From NCBI GenBank assembly GCA_030142905.1, contig JASJOG010000505.1, positions 62,001 through 126,000 of the forward strand: a stretch of DNA of 64,000 bases, read 5' to 3'. Position 1 is the first letter of the stretch. Each line of letters begins with the position of its first letter. The notes under the pieces are model-generated. The model was not told where the DNA came from, ran no database searches, and saw only the letters and a list, made by a program, of their open reading frames with translations. The translations under genes were made by a program, and so were the position numbers. Source of the stretch: Heliopora coerulea. Taxonomy: Eukaryota; Cnidaria; Anthozoa; Scleralcyonacea; Helioporidae. Shown piece after piece: positions 1 to 10,557 of the stretch.

Positions 1-950
1 AGCTAGCGGGCGAGGATAGAGTGACGAATGACTGAGTAAAATTTCTTATTTCTTTTTTGGGATGACGTTTGAATCAATTTGATATTGGTTCTTGACCGTT
101 TGAATTGTTTGATTGAGGAAATTGATATTACGCCTTGTAGTTGATTTTTCAATGATGCTTTAAAGTGTCAAAGTTAAGTGATTAGACAAACGTCTTTGTA
201 TTTTTATAGAACAACTTATTTGTTCAAGCAGTTTCTCGTCACGACATTTCTGATGATACAACATCGCAGACACATTGATGGTCTCCTTCTACCCCCAAAA
301 TTCGGAGTCTCGAGGATTGTTTGTGGGGCACAATCGAATGTTTTAGAATGTCTTTTTAGTCGTGTGACTGTTTTACATAACGACATGTGTTGGAGTACGT
401 TCTTTTTACGATTGTATTTTCCATATTTATCAGAAAACGTAAACAGAAAAAGGTTTTTGGTAATTGACATAATGCAATTATTACTGTATGGACGACGATT
501 TTCGTGTCATCAAATAAACAGCAAGGATAAGAGGTTTGATGACGTCTATAGGATACCATGAAGTTGATCAAAAGTCTGGTCACACAAGTGAAGTAAGCGC
601 AGACACAACTTCACAAAAATCATAGGACAAAGTGGGTATTCCTGAGAGGCAACGCAGTTATCACCAACGCACGGTATAAACATAACCACTGATGCAAGTA
701 TAATAACAACACAAAATAAAAAACAAAGGTTCTTTTGTCTCTCGCTTGTGCTTTCTTTTGATTTACGCCAGATCACCCGTAAATTTTGCTTGTACGTTGC
801 GCTCGTTCTTTTATCATGCGAGTGAGCCAAGATTAATAGTTTCGGCAGAGTTCAACCGAAGGTAGTTTCGCGTTCGTGTGATCATCACTGGCAGGTCCTA
901 CCGGGCAGATGTGATTAGAAATTTTAGTTTATGAAATTATACTTAAGATA
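1..950. other. No supported gene
   Basis: Short open frames occur on both strands but none shows a recognisable domain or a convincing splice pattern. One minus-strand frame near 630-830 encodes a basic stretch followed by a hydrophobic segment, but it has no ATG in frame ahead of that segment. I see no clear repeat here. Confidence 0.5.
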
Positions 951-954
951 TCCG

Positions 955-1500
955 ACTCATAGGTGGATTTAGGGTGAGGCAAAAAAGGCGGCCGCCTAAT
1001 GTGATTCACGGGCTATGGAAGTGATTTTGATTCGCCTAGTGGATGTTCATCACAATTTATTAACATGTTCGCCTTTACTACATCCACTGTCTAAGCAAGA
1101 AACATTAACGTGCTCTTCTAAAGCGAAACTTTTCCGGCGAGGTTGACAAACATTGAATTTCATATTACATCAGTTCCTACACTCGACGTCGAATTTGGTG
1201 TTAGGTTACTCATTTTGCCTAAGTTCATGTTTGTATCAAATCTTGTGATTGGCTGAATTACTTTAAATGCCTCTATCGTGGGCGGTGATTGGTTTGCGGA
1301 AGTTTTGCCTAAACTTTGATTTGTTTAAGGTTTTCTGATTGGCTGAAATATAAGTGAAGGTCTTTCTTACAGAAGTGACTATTGGTGCAGCGGCATTACT
1401 TTGTAGTTTATTTGCCTAACTTGCCGAGACTACAGTAATCATGTGATTGAACTCTGTGAAATGATTGGTCTTGTGAGCCGATTTTGCCTAACATGCAGAT
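955..1500. repeat. Short-motif-rich repeat, possible hAT-type subterminal region
   Basis: The motif TTTGCCTAA recurs at about 1213, 1303, 1411 and 1483, spaced roughly 70-110 bp, with a looser CGCCTA copy near 993. Variants of GATTGGCTGAA lie between them. Clustered short motifs near an element end are typical of hAT transposons, whose transposase binds them. The block starts near 960 with AGGTGGATTTAGG, and a loosely similar inverted sequence with TTTGCCTAA lies at about 6365-6405. No matching target duplication was found, so the 5.4-kb element implied by the two ends is tentative. Confidence 0.35.
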
Positions 1501-1868
1501 TTGCTTATGCTGCGCTACATTGCTGTAGAGAAATGAGCCAAATAAATTCATGTACAGTGTCGCAGTCTTCAAATATGTCTTACACGGAGCCTATGTGACC
1601 GTTTTCAACTGCATTGAAGAGGAATTACACGAAGTCTGCTTTCATTGTATGACGCTTTCAAACAATTCGTCGCGGGCGATAAGCATTTTCATTTTTCTGT
1701 TGAATGAGAAATACCTACATAAAATTTTGGACCCTAGACCTTCGTCCCTTCCTACGCAAGGAACGTGGAGAACACGCTGTGCATTGCTGACAAGTAAGTT
1801 GTTGGTCTTAACTTATAATCTTTTATCTAGCTGATAAACTCGGTCAAAAGACTTATTATTTATCGAGG
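1501..1868. other. No supported gene
   Basis: A 94-residue open frame at 1550-1834 has no recognisable motif and no family support. Nothing else is seen. Confidence 0.4.
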
Positions 1869-1869
1869 A

Positions 1870-2373
1870 ATTATTCGAGTATTATTTTATTTATTTATTA
1901 ATTTATTTATTTAAGATTATTTATGCACGGTAGCCATTCAGCACACTAAGCTGTTTTTCAATGGGCCGTGCTTTGCTCTAAAAATCTATTAAATTACAAA
2001 AAGTTGCGAAGCCTACATACTAATCAGCTTCACCTTATAATAACTACTTTATATACAACCGATTAATAAACTAATTATATTAGAAACAACCGATTATTAA
2101 TAATATATACAAATGTAACTAACAATTAACATCCTACAACTGTTTAGAATCCACACAAGCCCAAATTCAGGCAGTTCAAACAAGTGTCGTCCTGAAATGT
2201 CTTGGACAATCTTAGAGCCATTATCAATTATTGTTTTCCAAATTTTGGAAATAGTGATCAATTAGATTTTTAAATCTTGTAGACAGAGTTTGATACTCAG
2301 AAACTATATCGCGAGGCAATTTGTTCCATGCGGCCGCTGACCTATATGAAAAATGTGCGTTGTGTCTCTTGAG
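1870..2373 (-). mobile_element. LINE 3' end (non-LTR retrotransposon), split by Harbinger
   Basis: On the minus strand, 2373 down to 2224 encodes a frame containing FSYRSAAAWNKLPRDIV and ending at a stop at 2224-2226. This fits the usual C-terminus of CR1/L2-like reverse-transcriptase ORFs (aromatic-Y-R-x-A-x-x-W-N-x-L-P). It is followed by about 350 bp of 3' UTR and an AATAAATA-type tail at about 1883-1913, matching the 3' microsatellite of such LINEs. The upstream part resumes only briefly at 5545-5570, on the far side of the Harbinger insertion, in a shifted frame. The element is therefore heavily 5'-truncated. The family call rests on a short stretch. Confidence 0.6.
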
Positions 2374-2526
2374 TTAAGCCTATTTTCCACTAGGCGGAAT
2401 TTTTCGCTCGAAATGCATTTTCCGCCGGAAAATTTTCCGAGCGAAAACGCATCTTCAATTTCCACATACGCTCGGCGGCGATCGGAAAATAGAGTCCCGC
2501 CAAATTTGAAAGATCAAAAAACAAAG

Positions 2527-3763
2527 ATGGCGCCTATAAGACGACAACACTTGCAAAGGTTATTAATTTTAATTTTACTTCGAAGGAGACTTTACCGTCA
2601 AAATGAGAGGTACAAGAAAAGGTTTTGGGTGCGAAAAATATACGAGCAACGCAACTTAAAAGGAGAATTCCACCTTTTAATACAGGAAATGATGCTTTTT
2701 GACCACGAGTACTTCTTTCGATGTTTTAGAATGGTACCCATGACTTTTGAAAAGCTTCTGTCTTGGGTGTCTCCTTATATAAAGGAAAAATCTACAAAAA
2801 TGCGTGAACCCATTCCACCCAGTGAGAGATTATCTGTCACTTTAAGGTATCTGGTTACTGGAGATGAACAAGTTAGTATAGCAGCTAGTTATCGCATGAG
2901 CCCTTCTGTTGTGGGAAGGATTATTGGTGAAACATGTCAAGTTCTGCGGTATTTCTAATTGAGAAAGGTTACCTTACTGTACCAAGAACCGAAGACCAAT
3001 GGAAGAAAATTGTCAGACGTTTTGAGACTAAATGGAACTTTCCACATGCAGTTGGTGCTATCGATGGGAAACACGTAGTCATACAGGCCCCTGCACGTGC
3101 TGGGTCCGATTACTTTAATTATAAAAAGACTCATAGCATTGTTCTGTTAGCGACATGTAATGCAGACTATGAATTTACTCTTGTTGACGTTGGAGATGCT
3201 GGACGCCAAAGTGATGGCAGTGTATATGCCAACAGCTATCTTGGTCATGCCATAGACAATAACTTGTTACAAATTCCGAGAGCTGAAAAGATCAGCCAAG
3301 GTGGCCAGTCAAACAAAATATACCCTTACGTGTTTGTAGCTGATGATGCTTTTGGCCTCAAGACATTCATGTTGAAGCCATACCCAGGTCAAAATTTAAT
3401 AAATGTAATTGCAAAAATGTAATTGCAAAAGTGGACAAAGTGGTTCAAATTACTAAGGCAGTGGTTGCTCTGCACAACTTTTTAATGGCTACAAGATCTC
3501 CAGAAGACACTCATAATTACTGCCCAGTCAATTACACTGACCAAGAATCTACAGCTGGTCAGCAAAGTGGAGAGTGAAGAAGAGAGGGAAATGTGAACGA
3601 GGGATTGGTCCCAATACTTAGAAATGGCTCAAATAACTATTCAAAATCTGCCAAAAGTGTTCGTGATGATTTCAAAGACTATTTTAGTTCACAAGAAGGA
3701 TCAGTCAGCTGGCAATTGGATATGGTCACCCGAACATCAAATGCATTTGATGAAGAGTTCTAA
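2527..3763 (+). pseudogene. Harbinger transposase, broken (HARBI1-like)
   Basis: The likely start is the ATG at 2527. The N-terminal helical part (RFWVRKIYEQRNLKGEF, then RYLVTGDEQVSIAASYRMS with a helix-turn-helix) runs to a frame break near 2950. The next frame carries the DDE core: D in AIDGKHVVIQAP, D in LVDVGDAGRQSDG, then D in YVFVADDAFGLK. It stops at 3420-3422 within a 14-bp tandem duplication of ATGTAATTGCAAAA. The segment that normally joins the core to the C-terminal VALHNFL motif is missing, so part of the third catalytic region is deleted. The tail continues in other frames to about 3763. At least two frame breaks plus a deletion make this a pseudogene. Confidence 0.88.
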
Positions 3764-3875
3764 TACATTATTGACATAAATTGTTAGTCAGCTACAGTTT
3801 TATTCGACACAGTGTAATTGCATGGCCTAAGCAAGATGATAAGCTCTACTTTAGTTTACATAATGTGATAATTTA

Positions 3876-4063
3876 ATATATATATATATATAGCTACGGA
3901 CGGAACCGTTTCGGCCTATTGGGCCTCATCAATGTAGTGCTGATGAGCAGGATGGAGTAGCCTACATTATATAGACAACTCAGATGTCCCACGCTTGTGG
4001 TACATCTAAGCCATGCCAGAGCGCTCTAACTAGAGACTAGTGAGCGTGCGCAATATATATGTA

Positions 4064-4101
<38 letters not shown>
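3876..4101. repeat. Small repeat inside Harbinger, flanked by TA microsatellites
   Basis: About 160 bp (3893-4052) is bounded on the left by (TA)n at 3876-3892 and on the right by (TA)n-rich sequence at 4052-4101. It lies in the gap between the two Harbinger genes and is not part of either. Its minus strand contains a hammerhead-like core, annotated separately. It looks like an insertion into, or accompanied by, a TA tract. Confidence 0.6.
3893..3939 (-). ncRNA. Hammerhead-ribozyme-like motif
   Basis: Read on the minus strand, the core is TTGATGA, a stem GGCC-CAATA-GGCC, then GAAA, then a three-pair hairpin CGG-TT-CCG, then TC. A closing stem pairs CTAC ahead of the core with GTAG after it. 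This is the order of a type I hammerhead with the very short stem III reported for Penelope-like elements and animal retrozymes. The first core base is T instead of the conserved C, so this copy may cleave poorly or not at all. The structure is by eye; no covariance model was run. Confidence 0.5.
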
Positions 4102-4104
<3 letters not shown>

Positions 4105-5335
4105 CATAATGTGAAATGTAACATTTAACAATAACTGATTTATTTTCAGCTTTGCAAGTCTATTTTTCCTTCCAGGTAATTTTCTTAACACAGGTACAAG
4201 GCTCTTGCAGAACAATGTATCTTCATCCTCATCAACAACACCAACAGGTGTTTGAGGACCTTGCATATCTTTTAGAGTTTTTACCAACAATGTGTCAACA
4301 GCATAAGACATTTCAGCCTTTGACTTAGAATACTTAGCTGGTATATGAGGAATCACTGTAGTTGGTGACTTTCTTTTTCCTGTTGCAGAGATTGAATAAT
4401 CCTTGGTTGATGTTGTCACATCTGTAGGCTCGAGGGAAGATATTGATGAGGTTGGAAAATGAGGAGGTTCTGTGGGCTCTACAGAAGGTGAATCTTCCAA
4501 TCCAATTGATGCTGTTAGGTTGCTTTCTGTAGGTTTGTTTACAACTTTTGTGTGCAGAAAACCCAGTTGGTCGAAATATTTACATTTGGGCAATCTTGAT
4601 GCTTGTGCTCCAGATTTTGTAGCTTTCGATCTATCAAGACATTTCTTGAGCTTGTCTTTTAAATACTTTAATTGCGTTTTCAAAAATTCCACTGCAAACA
4701 CAGAAATAAAAGTTTAAAATAAAAACATTTATTAAAATCTATATAAATAATAAACAGTTGATAATTAAAAATTCAAAACAAAAACAGTTTATTGAGAAGT
4801 TTGCAAATTGAACTGATATGATGTAACCTAAAATATTACCCATATTTGGCCTTCGCAAGATATTCTAAGTATTTAGCCAGGTTTTGTTAAATTACGTCAA
4901 TGGAAAATTGTTCCCAAATAGACCATCTATAATTTTCTATCTGAATATATAAATTCATGCAATACTTACCATCTTTACTGAACAAATTGGAGAGCTTTTG
5001 CCATGCATTATTTTTGGCGTTTCTGTCTATGTATGACGACAGAGATGTATTCCACAGGCAACCAAACTTTCGAAGCTCTTCGATAAATACTTCTGTGTCA
5101 AACTCTGTAGACACATTTTCCTCTTCGACTTCGGTGTTGAATGGATCTACTTCTACTTCACACAAGCCTGTATTTTGAGTCGTTATTTGTTGTTGACATT
5201 GTGGTTGTTGTTGTTGGGCTGAACAAAACAATTTATTTAAAGAATTTACATCGTTTCTACTCAGTCCATTCACACGCGAAGCAATTCTTTTAACGAGTTA
5301 ATACCAAAGCTACTCATGCGAGCATCACCTTCCAT
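4030..5335 (-). CDS. Harbinger MADF (Myb/SANT-like) protein, two exons
   Basis: This is the second Harbinger gene, which in the family helps bring transposase to DNA and the nucleus. Exon 1 (5273 down to 4970) contains an acidic Gln-rich leader and then the MADF domain (FIEELRKFGCLWNTSLSSYI, AWQKLSNLF). A consensus donor GTAAGT follows at 4969. The acceptor TTTGCAG lies at 4692-4693, and exon 2 (4691 down) continues the domain with EFLKTQLKYLKDKLKKCLDR in the correct phase. The C-terminal end runs into the TA microsatellite, giving an artificial IYIYIY tail. A better ATG at 5333-5335 is out of frame by one base, so the true N-terminus may be broken. Confidence 0.75.
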
Positions 5336-5544
5336 GTTGTTTTCCTTTTCTTGCGATCTGATTGGTTGTTTCACTTTGGCGGAATTGTGGAGGCGGAAAA
5401 AGTCGGATCGTTTTCAACTTTATCGCGACAACGCCAATGCTGCCAAGCGGAAAAATGAATAGCTACTGCGCATGCCCAATATTGATTTTTGGGCGGAAAA
5501 TGCATTTCGAGCGAAAATTTCTGCCTAGTGGAAAATAGGCTTTA

Positions 5545-7075
5545 GTCCGGCCAGTGAACCGTGTCCTCTCTTTTAGCCCTTTTATTACTGTGCTCCTTGC
5601 GTGAACGTTCCTGCCATTTTACTTTGGAATCATATTTTTGATTTATTTTCATGCGTTTCATTTAATAGGTCCGAACAATTCGGTAACTGTCTGCACAGCG
5701 CTGCTTCTTTGGCCATAGCTTATTTTAAATAGTGGATTATCACACAATGTGAATTATTCAGGCCTAAATTTGCATTGGAGTCTTTTATTTCCCCTAAATA
5801 ACTAAAGTAAGCCTTTCACTGTATTTTCATCCTGAACACATTAAAACTTTTCAAGAACCATTTATTTTTTCAATTTCTTTTGTTAAACATTGAATAACGG
5901 CACTAAATGATAATAATAGAAAACCAAAAGTTCCTATTTTTACAGTACAAGTTGGTCATTTTTATCAACAACCATACCAGCATTTGTTCTTAAATCAATC
6001 CCTAAAAAATCCGTTTGCAGAACAGTGATTAGTGACTGTATGGGCCTAAACATGTATACAATTAAATATTTCGTAAAGTGGGCAATATCTCTGGCTATGA
6101 CAGGTGATAATTCGCAGATTGAACAACTCAGGTTTTCCTTAATACTAATTTTTACAGCAAGAATATATCCAGCTAAAAGTTGGACAATTATTGAAAGCCA
6201 AATTTTTGGCAGCTCACATAATTTACCTTTTTGTGTGACTGAAGGGATTTTGGAAAGTTCTGAAATTTAGCTGAACTGCAATGGCTGATTTTATTCAAAA
6301 TCAGAGTTATTCTACTAGTGGGAAAAAAGGGGATATTCACGGTCACCCGCACCTGTTTTGTGCGGTTTTAAAGTTTGCCTAAGGTGAAAAAATCCAAGAT
6401 CCACTCCTGAAATCGTTATCATAGTTGCGATAGGGCAGAAAAAAAGATAAACAAAGACCAAAAGTTAAATAGCAACAAACCACCTGAATCAGAACTACAA
6501 TTAAGTAATTATATTGCTAATGGTCAAGTATTTACAGGGACCACGGAGCTGAGAGACAAGAGATTAATTGCTCCCTCCCCGTTTTTTGATGGACGTTTCT
6601 TTTTTTTCTAATTTAACAAGTAATTATCTAACTGGTGAACAAACGTCTTCATTGCGCTTAGAGGAATTTGACCTATTTCCCTCCGCGGATTTTTAGCCTG
6701 GATGTTTTGGCCTCCAACTTTAAAGAACGCTCCTCGGTGCCTGATTTGTAAAATTTCTGCCACTCTTATGAACAAATACGTTCATCAGAAAAAGTGTCTC
6801 ATACGTTGCTCTAATCTTACGAAAATTACAGAAAAATTTATTCTAATTAATCACTCTACAAAACAATGGCTAATCACACTACAAAACTATACTCCACATC
6901 TCCCATCGCACGTAGGCAAGCGTTAGCCCTCGTAGTTTTCCACTATAGCTCCAATCGCAGTACAAAGACCTTGAGACGTCTTAACATAATATGGGGACGA
7001 GAGACGAGTCCAGGGGTTTTAAAAAGAAAGCCACAGCGACTGAATAAACAAGGCAGTTAAAATAACTTTACTTCA
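5545..7075. other. No supported gene
   Basis: The first few tens of bases continue the LINE cut by the Harbinger. Beyond that there are short frames at 6025-6270, 6702-6926 and 6866-7060 with no recognisable product. The right-hand partner of the 960-bp repeat end may lie near 6365-6405. Confidence 0.5.
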
Positions 7076-7077
7076 TA

Positions 7078-7825
7078 CAGTCGAGCCCCTGTTAAGTGGT
7101 CACACTCGGGGAGATGGCAAGTGGCCAGTTAATAGGGTTTGGTCGCTTAATAAGGGCCGTTTGTCACAAACTAGCATAAGGTGTGGTACAAAGAACTTTA
7201 TTCGGAAAGAAACACATGTGGAGGTTTGTGACAACTGCTGGCCATAATAGAGAGCAACTAGTACTGGCTAAACAGATACTAAGGACAAACAAATTAACAG
7301 ATGAGGCGGCTATGGCTTAGAAGTACCATGTGAACACCATTTTATTGGAGACACACTTTCCTTTATATGACTGAACTCAAAGCTTGAAAATGAAATATTT
7401 GAGGTCAATATGTTATAACGAATCTCTGACTATAGATATTGTCCAAGGATAGTCCTTGGATTCTCATGCCGTTTTGAGGTGTTCTGTACCATTTACAGTA
7501 ATTACGGTTAAAAATGTATTGACAGATGGTCAGTGTAATTTTAAGGTTTATGTTGTTTGAATGTTTTTGTCATTCGTCACCTTCTACTTGCGACTCTTGT
7601 CTGTCATCATTTCTCTTAAGATCGGGCGAACCTACGAGGGTTAGATTTCCGATGGCCGCTTAAAAGAAATAAAAACAATCGGTGAACTGTTATCGGAACG
7701 GCCAAAAAGTAGTTGTAGCCACTCAGTAAAATTTTTATACTGACAATACTTTCTAGACTATGATAACTGGCCGATTAAAAGTGAGTGGTCGCTTAATATG
7801 TTGCCACTAAACATGGGTTCAACGG
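7078..7825. mobile_element. Non-autonomous mariner/Tc1-type element (MITE)
   Basis: The left end reads CAGTCGAGCCCCTGTTAAG at 7078 and the inverted right end (7825 backwards) reads CCGTTGAACCCATGTTTAG, a diverged terminal inverted repeat. TA dinucleotides flank both ends (7076-7077 and 7826-7827), the mariner target duplication. Subterminal sequence shares GGCCAGTTA and GGTCGCTTAATA-type motifs in both orientations. No transposase frame is present, so it needed a helper in trans. Confidence 0.75.
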
Positions 7826-7829
7826 TATA

Positions 7830-8395
7830 CGTTTTCGAACGTGCAACATCTTCTCCGGGATAATTAAACAGCATGAGAACTAACCAATGAGATAAAAGTG
7901 ACAAGACTAAAAGGTGACAACATTATAAAATAAGTTTAAAAGAAGGCAAAATGGAGAAGAGCTGCGTGAGGCTAAAATTCAGGAAGTGGTATGGATGAGA
8001 TGTTTTCCTTAAGAGACGGTCAAAATTTCGATATCAGTAAGCTCTCTCGAAGCAGGACCTCAAAGTTCGAGCCAGTACGACAAGAAGAGAGGATGGTGAA
8101 ATCATTAGGAGAGATGTAGTGAAGAGATTGTTTTTCGATTACACTAACAATGTCAACGTCCAGTTGGATATACTGAGGTAAAATTCGAAGAAATTCCAAA
8201 CCTTGTGGTAAACATGTCTTGAGAAATATATTTTTGCTTTGCTTTCAGCAATGTTTTATTCATTCAGTATAATCATTCTATTATATGACTGAGCTTGTTT
8301 TTCATTCCGTGTGGAGCGCGAGAAATTACGGATGAGGATTGGTTGCCCAATATTTTATGAATTAAACTAAACTATTAAAATCAAGTGGAAAATTC
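7830..8395. other. No supported gene
   Basis: No open frame of interest and no clear repeat was found in this stretch. Confidence 0.45.
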
Positions 8396-8470
8396 AACGA
8401 GAGCGGGATTCAAACTCGCATCTTTGGTTTAACGGACTGCTGTTCTATCAATTGAGCCAGTGCTGTAGTC
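8396..8470 (-). repeat. tRNA-derived SINE head
   Basis: The minus strand shows an A-box-like GGCTCAATTGATAGAAC and a B-box-like GAGTTTGAATCCC about 30 bases later, the spacing of a tRNA-type internal promoter. There is no mature cloverleaf with good pairing. This is therefore called a SINE head and not a functional tRNA. It sits directly left of the 11-bp minisatellite. Confidence 0.6.
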
Positions 8471-8486
8471 AACCGTACTCAATAAC

Positions 8487-9215
8487 CAGGGCACTACGAG
8501 GGCACTAAAAGCGTACTACCACGGCACTTCCAGAGCACTACCAAGGTACTACCAAAGTTCTACCAAGGTACTACCAAGGCACTACCAAGGCACTACCAAG
8601 GCACTACCAAGGTACTACCAAGGTACTACCAGGGTACTAACAAGGCATTACCAAGGCACTACCAAGGTACTACCAAGGTACTATCAAGGCACTACCAAGG
8701 CACTACCAGGGCACTACCAGGGTACTACCAGGGTACTACCAGGGCACTACCAGGGCACTACCAAGGTACTACCAAGGCACTACCAAAGTACTACCAAGGT
8801 ATTACCAAGGCACTACCAAGGTACTACCAAGGCACTACCAAGGTACTACCAAGGCACTACCAGGGCACTACCAAGACATTACCAAGGCACTACCAGGGCA
8901 TTACCAGGGCACTACCAAGACACTACCAAGACACTACCAGGGCACTACCAGGGCACTACCAAGGCACTACCAGGGCACTACCAAGGTACTACCAAGGTAC
9001 TACCAAGGTACTACTAAGGTACTACCAAGGTACTACCAAAGCACTACCAAAGTACTACCAAGGGTCTGCCAAGGTACTACCAAGGCACTGCCAAGGGCAC
9101 TACCAAGGCACTGCCAAGGGCACTACCAAGGTACTGGCAAGGTACTACCAAGGTACTACCAAAGCAATACCAGGGCACTAACAAGGTACTACCAGGGCGC
9201 TACCAGGACACCATG
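8487..9215. repeat. 11-bp minisatellite array
   Basis: The array consists of about 65 head-to-tail copies of an 11-bp unit, ACTACCAAGGY, with Y being T or C and AAG sometimes AGG. The first few and last few units are the most degenerate. Blocks of identical variants suggest local amplification. There are no spacers, so this is not a CRISPR-like array. Confidence 0.95.
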
Positions 9216-10100
9216 CCCAGACAAGGATTGTACTAAGCAAATGCCTTATACCAGCGAGAGAGGTTGGGACATGGCTTGCATAAAATTTTTAAACTCTAGA
9301 CACTAAATACTATTTCCATCATTTTGTGAAAGCAAAATATTTGAATTCACAGTTTGGAAAAAACAGTGACATGATAAAAATTGTCGATTAGACAAACCTT
9401 TTTCTTTTTGTGGATAAGCTTGAGGAGTTTCGTTTAAAACATTAGAGGAAGAAATGTTGGATTATGTGCTAAATTATTTGATGCTTTGTCAGTAGGAGTT
9501 CCATATACGGATGAACGCTCGCTCTTTGGTTGAGAAACTTAACAAGAAGAGTCTTTTTGGCATCTGACAGACACTTCAGGGTCACCGAAGTTGGAGCTGT
9601 TGAGATTGATGATCGTGTTTTGTACACGTGACTGGTTTACAGAAATAGTATTATAGTCGGCTGAGCTGGCTCACTGCGCTGAGTTTCACTCCGTTCACTG
9701 TTTTCTTCGCCATTACCACAATTTGCTCGCTTATTTGCATCTTCTTTCTGGCAAAGCTTTTCGGCACAGTCAAGAAGAGCACATTGCCTCTTTGTGAACG
9801 CAGAGAAATAATCTCAACAAAATGCAGCTCCTGAGCCTGCAATTTCCTGTATCAGTGGTATGGGAAAACAAGAGTCGTTAATAGAATGTCATATTCCGCA
9901 AGTCACCCTTATCATGTTCTTTTCCAGTAAATTACAAATAAAGAAAGACACTTGAAATATCACAGTATCATGCTCTTATAAAATGATCAATAAAACATCG
10001 TCCTTTGAACAAGCATTTATGCTTGCCAAAATATTTTTTACCAGGGCCTTCACGACGTTTATCAGTGTCTGGCCTCTCTGGGCCTTGGTCTAGCTACGCC
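9216..10100. other. No supported gene
   Basis: A 63-codon minus-strand frame (9651-9842) follows a plausible splice acceptor (TTGCAG), and another frame there is cysteine-containing. Neither matches a family I recognise. It is listed as unassigned. Confidence 0.4.
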
Positions 10101-10101
10101 A

Positions 10102-10361
10102 TTCAATTGAGCTATCAAGTCAACTAGGTACAGTATGCTCGTTATATTTAATTAAAGTGAACGAAACGTTCTCACGACAACTTAACGTTCGGTGTCCATG
10201 AGGATGTGCAGTGTTTCGACTCTATTTCAGAATCATCCTTCGAGTAACGTGAACAGAATATTTCATTCTATAGCATACTGTTCCCAACTGACTCGATAGC
10301 TCAATTGAAAGAGCAGCGGTCCGGTAACCCGGCGATGCGAGTTCTAATCCCACTCCAGTCA
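10102..10361 (+). repeat. tRNA-derived SINE with inverted second head
   Basis: 10289-10361 (73 nt) forms a tRNA-like shape: outer stem TGACT with AGTCA, D-arm GCTC...GAGC in TAGCTCAATTGAAAGAGC, and a B-box-like GAGTTCTAATCC. Upstream, 10102-10142 is an imperfect inverted copy of 10271-10308, so two SINE heads face each other. Between them (10213-10241, minus strand) lies a stem flanked by a GGA-T run and GAAAC. That layout also occurs in the Penelope-like 3' ends at 58.5 and 59.5 kb. Confidence 0.6.
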
Positions 10362-10557
10362 ATTTTTCCAGTAAACTTTAGCAGTGTAGGTCAATTCATG
10401 ATGTATTCAATTTGTCGTGTACAGCTTAGATCATGACAAACTCTTTTTTGTCTTCTCGGACAGTTTTATTTCTCCCCTCTTTTTTATACACTCTATTTAC
10501 GTCCAATCACAGGTTATCACAACACAAAACATATAGTTTCCGCTAAAAATTACTAAG

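Larger units (their letters stand above)
2377..5541. mobile_element. PIF/Harbinger DNA transposon
   Basis: The left end at 2377 reads AGCCTATTTTCCACTAGGC and the right end at 5541 is its near-perfect inverted copy; the terminal repeats run for about 50 bp. Both ends are flanked by TTA (2374-2376 and 5542-5544), the 3-bp target duplication expected for Harbinger. Inside are the family's two standard genes: a DDE transposase on the plus strand and a MADF (Myb/SANT-like) DNA-binding protein on the minus strand. Both are damaged, so the copy is probably not autonomous. A smaller repeat sits between the genes at about 3893-4052. Confidence 0.93.

Noticed and set aside
546..830. Signal-anchor membrane protein on the minus strand
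   Set aside because: There is a hydrophobic stretch, but no ATG in frame ahead of it and no downstream exon or domain.
4030..4100. Ile-Tyr repeat tail on the MADF protein
   Set aside because: It comes from reading through a TA microsatellite past the likely end of the domain.
8487..9215. CRISPR-like array
   Set aside because: Units are contiguous 11-mers without spacers, and the context is eukaryotic.
9651..9842. Small exon after a plausible acceptor
   Set aside because: No recognisable domain, no donor partner and competing frames of similar quality.
10289..10361. Functional tRNA gene
   Set aside because: The B-box is altered, anticodon-stem pairing is poor and the segment is part of an inverted SINE structure.
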